Of a stretch of 64,000 nt of DNA, positions 57,081-64,000 are shown one piece after another. Where the stretch lies: NCBI RefSeq assembly GCF_033568475.1, contig NC_133122.1:167612130-167676129 (forward strand). The letters are read 5' to 3'. Numbering within the stretch: position 1 is the stretch's first letter; the number at the start of each line of letters is the position of its first letter. Position numbers and translations under genes: made by a program. The stretch is from Henckelia pumila. Its lineage: Eukaryota > Streptophyta > Magnoliopsida > Lamiales > Gesneriaceae. The notes under the pieces are model-generated. The model saw only the letters and a list, made by a program, of their open reading frames with translations. It ran no database searches and was not told the origin of the DNA.

Positions 57081-58524
57081 TGATGAGTGCATTTTGTATG
57101 CATTAGTTCGTGATAGGTTTATGTTTATTTTGTGTGCATTCATATTGTTTTTATGTTTTTTATGTGTTTTAGTGCATGCTTTTGTATTTCACTCACCGGG
57201 TTAATTTTGTAGGAAAATGGATTTCAAAAGAATGAATTACGGAGCAGCCTTGGTCAAAAATTCAAATTTAATTTTATAGAGACCCAAATGCGATCTCCAA
57301 CGTTCAAAATAAAGTTCAAGATGTTTGAAGCTGCTGTCCAAATTTCAGCTCGATCCGACGGCTATAACTCAAGATATGAATTTTTCAAAATCGTCGCGCA
57401 GAGCAGAAAAATCCACTTGCTCAAGCAAGCGAGACGTACCAAAAATATTTCGAGACAGAAAGTTGCTCGCTCGAGCGAGAGTCATGCTCGCTCGAGCAAG
57501 CAAAGCGAGCCCAGAAATCCTTCGGAACAGAGTCATGCTCGCTCGAGCGAGAGGAGCGTACAGAATTTGTATTTTTAGAAACTCTTGCTCGGATTGGATG
57601 CTATCATTTGAAGACCCTTGGGCATATAAATACAAATCTAATCATCAGATTAAAGGGTTCCAACACGCAGAGAACGCAGAGGGTGGCAACTACAACTTGG
57701 GAGAGAAGATTTCTCGTTTATTCTTATTTTCCTATTTTTATTTTTAGTTCATGATTAAAACATTGTTTGAATCATGATTTTGGTTCGTGAGTAGTTTTTC
57801 TTTCGATCAAGGCCACGTGATGGGGCCAGAAAATTTTTTGAAGAAAACTTGGATGTTTGTTTGAGATTTTTTAGACTTGATTTTATTTTATTGATTATCA
57901 GATTTATATTTATCTTGTGAATAGCCTGATCAACTGTTTTCTTGCATGTTAATCGATTCCAAGTCGACGGAGGAGGTTTCGATTCCGATCACTTTGATAA
58001 TCAACATATTGTAATACCGACTAGAAATAGAATTTGGTTTCAATGTGCGGTTTAGGTGTTTACTGAATTCTCACAGTTATTCATGCATTTAAATTTTATT
58101 AGAATTGCGAAATATTAATCCGTCAATATTTGAATAGGTTTGATTGTTCAAGAAATAGTAATTTGAAAAAATTAGGAGAATTCCCGTGAATTAAGATTAA
58201 ATCTGAGTCTTGAATCGACTACTTGTAACATAATTTGTCTGGTACCTATGTGTGTCCTTGATCGAGCTTTTCCCAAATTGAATTTTAATCCAAAATCTTT
58301 GCTGCATTTTTACTGAGTTGAATTTTATTTGCTATTTAATTTCTTAGTTTAAAATCTGAAATCACTCTTATTCATTAGTCTAGATTAAGTAGGAATAATA
58401 ATATTTTGTTATTCATAATTATATAGTCCCTGTGGGTTCGACATCTGGACATTCGTCCACTTTACTATTATTTGACCTCGTACGCTTGCCAGTAGATTCT
58501 TAATCATACCGATTTAAGCGGTCA
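57081..58524 (+). repeat. 3' LTR of the Athila element
   Basis: TGATGAGTG to GCGGTCA, 1444 bp. TATAAATA at 57625-57632. The palindrome array is at 57417-57551 with a half-site pattern complementary to the 5' LTR. Confidence 0.92.
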
Positions 58525-59042
58525 ACAACTCAACAAAGAATTTACCTTTCCCAAGAATGTTGGAACTACTGAAATCTTACACAAAAGATTTATCCTTCCT
58601 ACCTCTGAAAAATTCAAACGATAACTGTAAGTAACCATTGGCACGAATCCTGCACCAGACTAAATCTATTTACCAGAACTACTCCAGTCAAATACTCAAT
58701 GGAGATTGTATTGTATACTTAGTTCTGAACTTACTCTTAGTCAAGGAATAATCCTTTGTCTCAGACAATACTTGTCAAAAGAAAACCTTAATCCGGATCT
58801 CTAACGAAATCAGACAATAAATATACTATAATTCCTTGGTACTAACCCAGTACCAAACTTAATCAAATGAATTTAGTCATCATTGAAAATATTCCTGGTA
58901 GTTATACCCCATTCCACGGCTGCATAAAACATCAAAACTGAGGTAGCCTTACCTATAAGCCTATCTGGAATACAAAACGCTCCCAGAATAAACATCAGCA
59001 TAGGGTCGCACCTCCTAAAACGTCTAAATCGAAAACCAACAC
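58525..59042. other. Host segment right of the Athila insertion
   Basis: 518 bp that should join 39866-41075 once the Athila element is removed. No domain recognised on either strand. Confidence 0.45.
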
Positions 59043-59545
59043 TGAAACGACCCTAACCTCTCATAAATAAATAATAATAAATAACTAAGCAAATGCGAGA
59101 TTTTTCAAAAAATTTCGGCATGACCTTTTTAAAACATTAAAAAAACCACTTGTCTCAAACAGCACACTAACAAATTGAACTAAACAACAAGACGCGGAAA
59201 ATAAACTCTCTAAACTTACACTAGACAGGTCAATAATACCCCATAATACTATTCACGGACATAATTATATCACTAAATAAGCAAACGGTAAAAGAATCTC
59301 TGAAATATGGAAATGAAGCATAAACATCCTTTGCTAAAACTTTTGAATCATACACAACAAAAATATGATTAATTTTCCAATAACTAAAACATAAACTAGA
59401 AATTCTTAAAGTTACTTCAATCCAATAAACAAATTAAAGGACATTGCAACTAAATAATTAAAGCAATTAAATCCAGAAATTAAAATTATAAATATTTAAA
59501 CGAAGTTAGGCATACAATCCAAATTATGGAATTTTAGATGCTACA
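59043..59545 (-). mobile_element. LTR-like segment, - strand
   Basis: On the - strand it starts TGTAGCATCTAAAATTCC and ends GGGTCGTTTCA, giving TG/CA ends and 503 bp. Its start resembles family Z (TGTAGCGCCTAAAATCC). Flanking 5-mers (AACAC and ATTCC) do not match, so it is not a clean solo LTR. Confidence 0.5.
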
Positions 59546-60013
59546 ATTCCTCAGAACTCAAGAATTTTTTTAAATCAATACCTAAACATTTTGATGTCAC
59601 AACGATATAATACACAAGCGGAATTAAAATCTTTAAAACAAATTGGACACAATAAAAGCCCTTAAATAAATAATCTAGACATTTAAAATCATTTAAATAA
59701 TCATCCAATAAACTTAAGTCATTTTAAATAAATAAGAGGGATAGTTAAAATCATTTGAATAAGCAACCTTAAACCTTTAAAATCATTAAGACGAATAAGT
59801 TGCATAATAAAATCATTTAAATAAATAAAATTAAACAATTAAAAGTATTATTCAAATAGTTTGTACAATAAAATCATTTAAATAATTAATTAAAATTTTA
59901 TTAACTCATAAATCAAATAAAGGATTTAAATCAATTAAACTTAAAAAATAATAATCATAATATTTATTTAATTTTATGCATGCGACTTAGTAAATTGGAT
60001 TTTAGGCGCTATA
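59546..60013 (-). mobile_element. Family Z LTR start, inverted copy
   Basis: The reverse complement of this stretch matches 1427-1970, beginning TATAGCGCCTAAAATCC and running through the TTTAAAT repeats to GTATTGATTT and TTCTTGAG. This shows family Z is repetitive and not unique DNA. Confidence 0.75.
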
Positions 60014-60544
60014 AATACAGTCCACATCACTTGGTATAAACCACCACTGTGCCCTCGATGAACTCGTCATCCCTGACAATAACCAATAAGGTCTCAACTA
60101 AATTAATTGGTCTAACAAAACTACCCAGATCAAACCATATAGCAAATAAGTATAAATCATGCCCCTGTGAAACTCGTCATCCCTGACAACAACCTGAGAT
60201 CAAAACTTACCCAACGCCTAGAACTAATGACATGACAGGTAGTTACAACCAGTTTACTCAAATAATCTATGATTCACAGTAGTTGAACACTAATCAACTA
60301 TAAATAATTACTGGAATCAATTGAATAATCCAGCACTTAAACAATAAACCACTGAATCCGATTTAATACAATTTTTTTTACAATTCCGTAGTTACGACCA
60401 CTAGGAAATTTTCAAAAGTCCAGAATCAATAATACAAATGATTCAGTTTCTTACAACAGAAATACATAAAATTTGACGACTAAATGAGAAAATCTTACAT
60501 TCCGTCGAAAATACCCTATACAACACATTTGTCGTATGCATCCA
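60014..60544 (-). other. Gypsy-LTR-like remnant left of the CACTA end
   Basis: Contains two copies of AACTCGTCATCCCTGACAA (near 60062 and 60171), a segment I associate with gypsy LTRs in plants. No gene. It ends at the CACTA terminus. Confidence 0.4.
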
Positions 60545-61140
60545 TACTACAAGAAAAAAGCCCTATAGTGACATTCAAAAATGTCGTTATATTCTACATT
60601 TAGTGGTATTAAAGCTTTAGTGACATCTCCAACAAATGTCCTTTATTTTAATGTCGTCTTAGGCATGCTGACATTTTGTATTGTCATTATAAAATATTAA
60701 TGTCAACTCCATAGGTGTCACAAAATAGTAATATAATGACAATATGAAATGTCAGAAAAACTCATGTTTTAAGAACACTTATATATGTCTTGCTATTATG
60801 GTAATAATGACAAATTTATGTGTCCTTTAAAATAATTTATAAGGAAAACTGCAAGTGCCCTGTATTTTATTTATAGTGACAATAAAAAATATCACTAATG
60901 ATGGCTTATAAGATCAATTTAAAATGTCTGGTTATGTAATTGTGGTGACACTTAAAAATGTCTTTTACATTTACCTATATGGACATTAAAAGTTGTCATT
61001 AATAATTATTTATAATGACTTTTTGAAATGTCTTCATATGAGTTTTACTTTGACATTTTGTGTACCTGATTTTATTTTCTATTGTGACATAAAAAATTGT
61101 CGTAATTTATAATCCAATTTCAGTATTTTCGTTCTATAAT
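60545..61140 (+). mobile_element. CACTA transposon terminus with subterminal repeats
   Basis: TACTACAAGAAAAAAG at 60545 fits the En/Spm-type terminus CACTACAAGAAAA with one change. The next 600 bp hold about eleven GACA..TGTC inverted pairs such as GTGACATTCAAAAATGTCG (60568 onward) and GTGACACTTAAAAATGTC (60943 onward), the usual transposase-binding layout. The other terminus is not in the window, so the element extends right or is truncated. Confidence 0.75.
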
Positions 61141-61669
61141 ATTCACACATATAACAAATAAACATAAATACAAATAAAAAAATTTAAAATAAAAATAAAA
61201 GTGTTAATCAATCATTGAAATTCATCTTGCAATCATTAACGTGCAATACAACTGACAAATTTTCACCTCAAAAAATATTTATACACGAACAAATCTATTT
61301 AAGTATTTAGTTTAAGAAAAAATAAAAAACTAAATCTCATAAAGAAAAACATCTGCGAACTTGATGTGCATCTTCAACCATCGCATCTTAAACAAAATCA
61401 AATATTCTTGTCTCCTACAATAAAAAAAATCGTATATTTGTTTAAATATAATATAATAAATAAAAGATTCACAAAAATAAAGAGATTAAAATTTAATTCA
61501 AACTAATGAATATCATACAAAATGACAAATTGACAAACTGTCATTTATCCAAATGCAACTAACAGAAGTCTTCTTCATTAACTTTCAACTGCAAATATAA
61601 TTTATATTGGTTTAAAAATACAATAACATGACGATATAAACAATAAATAGTTAATTGAAAAGTCGAACA
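61141..61669. other. AT-rich stretch, nothing recognised
   Basis: A-rich on the + strand, no ORF, no repeat I can name. Probably CACTA internal sequence. Confidence 0.4.
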
Positions 61670-61873
61670 TCATACCAAATGACAAGGCCAAGCTATCATT
61701 CCCTTAAGCGCATCCCCAAACTTTTGCAAAAGATCATATGACCTAATCAAACTCTCTTCCTTTTCTAGTACAACTAGAACTTGTATTTCACACCAATTTG
61801 GTCCCAACATCTGTCTTCCTACTTTAATATTCAGATCCATGCTACGAACCACTCCTTTTGCCACGACTTTCAT
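61670..61873 (-). pseudogene. Possible CACTA accessory ORF, C-terminal fragment
   Basis: 67 codons ending in GMIAWPCHLV. NIKVGRQMLGPNWCEIQVLV followed by a LIRSYDLLQKFGDALKGM stretch resembles the C-terminal region of En/Spm-associated plant proteins as I remember them. It sits 0.5 kb inside the CACTA terminus and reads towards it. No upstream exon was identified. The assignment is tentative. Confidence 0.4.
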
Positions 61874-62790
61874 CGAATGTAATAAACTTTTTATCGAGAC
61901 AGAACATCCAATCTACAAGAAAGTGCGAAAGAGAAGGATTTGATGAAAACTAATATTGTACTAAGAAGAATCATAAACAACAGGAAAAAAACATGACCAA
62001 TAGATAATTAAAAGCCCACATAATTAATCTTATTTTACAAAATAACAACCCTCAACTCATCATATAACATTAAACAATAAATAGATCAAAGTAAGCAACA
62101 AGAACCGTTTTTCATCTAACTTTTGTCATCAACAAAAATATACCATCTAAATCAATAAAAGACAAACTCAAGATAATTATTAACTTGAATTTTAGTGCTT
62201 TCACGCATTGTTTAAGATTTTAAAGGATGGTTTTTTGGTAAATTTAACCGTTTCATGAAATAAACCAAGCATGGTTTCCAATCTTGATTATGATATTGAA
62301 AGGTACTTGAAATGAAGCATTATAATTACATGATAGTTTCAGAGATTCATGTTTTGGTTCTAAAGTCTTCAGATAAATTAAATTTCATTTACTTCTTCAA
62401 CTTGTAATTCTAAGTACCATTTTTCACATCAACTGGTCCTTAGGCAGGTCTTTAACTGTTTGGTTGAAATGTTTCTCCACCTTCAAAATGCAGACAGCGC
62501 AAAGGTTTCTGCTTTGCATCAAACTTTTTACTGGATTATGCACAGTAGTGTGCATGCAGTGGTTTGTTTTATTAGGATTAGGCCAGAAACCCAGAAAGTA
62601 GCACACAGGATTGAACATGAAATATGAACAGGAGATTCAGAAACATGTGTTAAGCATATTCGCCATAGTCAATACTCACTAGCTAATGCAGTTCAAGTTT
62701 TTCCTATTGTCATATAATATCCCCTAAATTATCAGCATCAAGGAATTGAATAAATATGTTTGATTGGGATACTGAATTAACGTAAATTAC
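61874..62790. other. Intergenic or intron sequence, nothing recognised
   Basis: AT-rich. I looked on the - strand for the next kinase exon (the YGYGAPE and DVYSFGVV region) and did not find it. Confidence 0.4.
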
Positions 62791-62929
62791 CTGACTTATA
62801 GCTCCAGAGGATATCAATGGAGCCAAACCACAATCAGAGACATGGACAGAGAGTTCATCATCGAGTAGAACATTAGCAGACTTGAAATTCCTGTGAATTA
62901 CAGGCGGCTCACAGACCTCATGAAGATAC
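62791..62929 (-). pseudogene. STRUBBELIG-type kinase, catalytic-loop exon
   Basis: A 139-bp exon with acceptor AG just above 62929 and donor GTAATT just below 62791. It encodes [20 protein letters not shown] then [20 protein letters not shown]. This is the catalytic loop of plant SRF receptor-like kinases, where HRN replaces the active HRD and SDCG replaces DFG; SRF kinases are known as atypical, probably inactive kinases. The next exon is missing. Confidence 0.8.
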
Positions 62930-63247
62930 CTTCACGAAATAGTTCAGGCAGAATTAGAAACTTGTAAATTGACAAACAACAGAACCCATATATGTTACAT
63001 ATCCTTAGGCAACCTAAACTTTAAAATCTAGGCAAACATGTGAGGAAATTCAAAAACTTAAATACGTATGAATTCTGACTAAGGAAAAGAAAGAAACCAT
63101 GAGAGAGAGACGAATATATTTAGACTATAGTCAATGGAATGAAACAAATCTTCAAGCAATCAGACACAGGTGGATTACGTTTAATTGCATCTTTAAAATT
63201 TTAAAACAAAAAATGGTAATATTGTGTATTGGGTTAATTTGACTTAC
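62930..63247 (-). other. Intron between the two kinase exons
   Basis: 318 bp with GTAAGT donor (complement of 63242-63247) and AG acceptor next to 62929; the phase agrees with the ALE-YLHE join. Confidence 0.75.
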
Positions 63248-63518
63248 TCTAATGCTCTTGCAGCTCCAAGTGCCATCCTGATACGAGTGTTCGATGAAAG
63301 TTTTTTCTTAAATTCATCGTCAGAGTGCAGAGAATCCTGAAGTGTTCCGCAAGTACAATATTCATAGATGAGCAGCCTTTGTCCATACTCAGAGAAAAAA
63401 CCCATGAGCTCAACAACATTAGCATGTCGAATTTTATCGAGATTATTAACCAACTCAATGAACTGATCAACCTTCTGTTGGTTGGTAACTTTTTGTCCAA
63501 TTTCTTGATTGCAACCAA
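63248..63518 (-). pseudogene. STRUBBELIG-type kinase, N-lobe exon with a frameshift
   Basis: A 271-bp exon after TTTAG. It opens VAIKKLDKK (the VAIK lysine strand) and, after a frame change at the A5 run at 63491-63495, continues FIELVNNLDKIRHANVVELM, EYGQRLLIYEYCTCGTLQDS and DDEFKKKLSSNTRIRMALGA, characteristic of SRF kinases. One base appears to be missing in the A run. This could be true decay or a sequencing error in a homopolymer. Upstream exons (leucine-rich repeats, membrane span) are not seen in the next 480 bp. Confidence 0.8.
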
Positions 63519-63850
63519 CTAAAGAATAATAAGAGAGAATTGAATATCAAATAGTTTCTTTTGAGTAGTAAGAGTTAAAATTCCTTCCAAATGATAGAGG
63601 TACACCGTACACAGGCAAAATTTGCAGGAATGAAAATATATTTGTTGTTACCATTCATGTATACCATCAGAAAAGGAAATAATCTGAGAGAGAGAAGTAA
63701 ACATAGAGTTTTTTGGGGATGGTCAGATCGAATTCCTATTAGCAAAGAATGATTATTCATACATCATTGTTTATTGGGAAGCGTACAAACTGATCGTTGA
63801 GGTCCTAATTTGCCTGATGTTTACATCTTACGTTCCAACTGCTAACAGGC
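63519..63850. other. No feature recognised
   Basis: 332 bp between the kinase exon and the next possible coding segment. If this were an ordinary SRF gene it would be intron. Confidence 0.4.
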
Positions 63851-64000
63851 TTATTCTTTCTTGACTGCTTTATGTCGCATTAATAATTTTCCATTTCCAT
63901 TTTCCTTAACTTCTCCATTTTCCTCAAGTGCATACAAACCCGAGTTGGTGGTGATTTCAAATTCCTCAAAGTTAATGATGCTTAAAGGCTTGTATTTTAC
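63851..64000 (-). CDS. Possible C-terminal coding segment, cut by the window
   Basis: Fifty codons open to the window edge on the - strand, ending at TAA 63851-63853. It includes IINFEEFEITTNSGLYALEE and ends MRHKAVKKE. The composition is protein-like but I do not recognise the family. It may be the tail of another gene or chance; it has no start here. Confidence 0.3.
   Translation of the reverse strand, partial: VKYKPLSIINFEEFEITTNSGLYALEENGEVKENGNGKLLMRHKAVKKE

Larger units (their letters stand above)
41076..58524 (+). mobile_element. Pol-less Athila element carrying two nested insertions
   Basis: LTRs at 41076-42542 (1467 bp) and 57081-58524 (1444 bp) share TGATGAGTG starts and GCGGTCA ends. 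A tRNA-Asp PBS is at 42549-42566 and a polypurine tract AGTATGGGGGTGT at 57068-57080. Flanks ACAGC (41071-41075) and ACAAC (58525-58529) look like a duplication with one change. The gene content is gag-protease only, interrupted by a solo LTR (44402-45874) and a copia element (46158-55489). Without them the element is about 6.6 kb and lacks pol. Confidence 0.9.

Noticed and set aside
62424..62618. 64-codon - strand ORF as the next kinase exon
   Set aside because: It lacks the expected activation-segment and DVYSFGV motifs and has no matching splice phase.

Overview
This window is plant nuclear DNA, most likely from a eudicot, and it is almost entirely transposable elements. The evidence is Ty3/gypsy elements of Athila and Tekay (Del) type, a Ty1/copia element, a hAT element and a CACTA terminus, primed by plant tRNA-type binding sites. 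A fragment of a spliced STRUBBELIG-type receptor kinase gene lies at the right edge. I see no intact host gene, rRNA, tRNA gene, CRISPR array or bacterial feature. Nearly every element gene carries stops or frameshifts, so this is old, nested, probably heterochromatic DNA.

Left part (1-20872). Two Tekay-like LTR pieces meet tail to tail (1-1426). A long AT-rich gypsy LTR with a 48-bp tandem repeat follows (1427-4195). Then comes an Athila-type element whose 5' LTR (4196-5509), in-frame gag/pol fusion, pol pseudogene (to 8738) and env-like ORF (9249-10234, resuming 18276-18427) are all on the + strand. A second, pol-less Athila element on the - strand sits inside the env-like ORF with perfect 5-bp duplications (10235-18270). 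The host's 3' LTR (19482-20872) does not match its 5' LTR, so the host is a chimera or a rearrangement.

Middle (20873-38112). A 5'-truncated Tekay chromovirus on the + strand is split by two clean insertions. One is a coding-less LTR-internal-LTR-internal-LTR element in the gag zinc knuckle (21496-28363, duplication GTGAG). The other is a hAT transposon downstream of the integrase core (31300-36152, duplication ACTAGAGA). Its 3' LTR (36595-38112) meets an opposed LTR (38372-39865).

Right part (39866-60544). A decayed host segment is interrupted by a 17.4-kb Athila element (41076-58524). The gag-pro gene of that element was hit twice: by a solo LTR (44402-45874, duplication TAATG) and by a 9.3-kb copia element on the - strand (46158-55489, duplication CAAGT, LTRs of equal length and about 2% diverged).

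Right edge (60545-64000). A CACTA terminus with GACA/TGTC subterminal repeats is followed by a possible CACTA accessory ORF and by two consecutive kinase exons, one with a single-base frameshift. This could be gene capture by a CACTA element.

The most unusual signals are non-coding and shared between families. (1) Arrays of three 34-37-bp inverted repeats at a 70-74-bp period lie upstream of LTR TATA boxes, with an inverted copy between pol and the env-like ORF. (2) A hairpin with constant AGGCAA loop and covarying stem occurs after gag in four internal regions. (3) A repeated CATCCGG/ATTGAAATCC block lies near the 3' end of several Athila-type elements.
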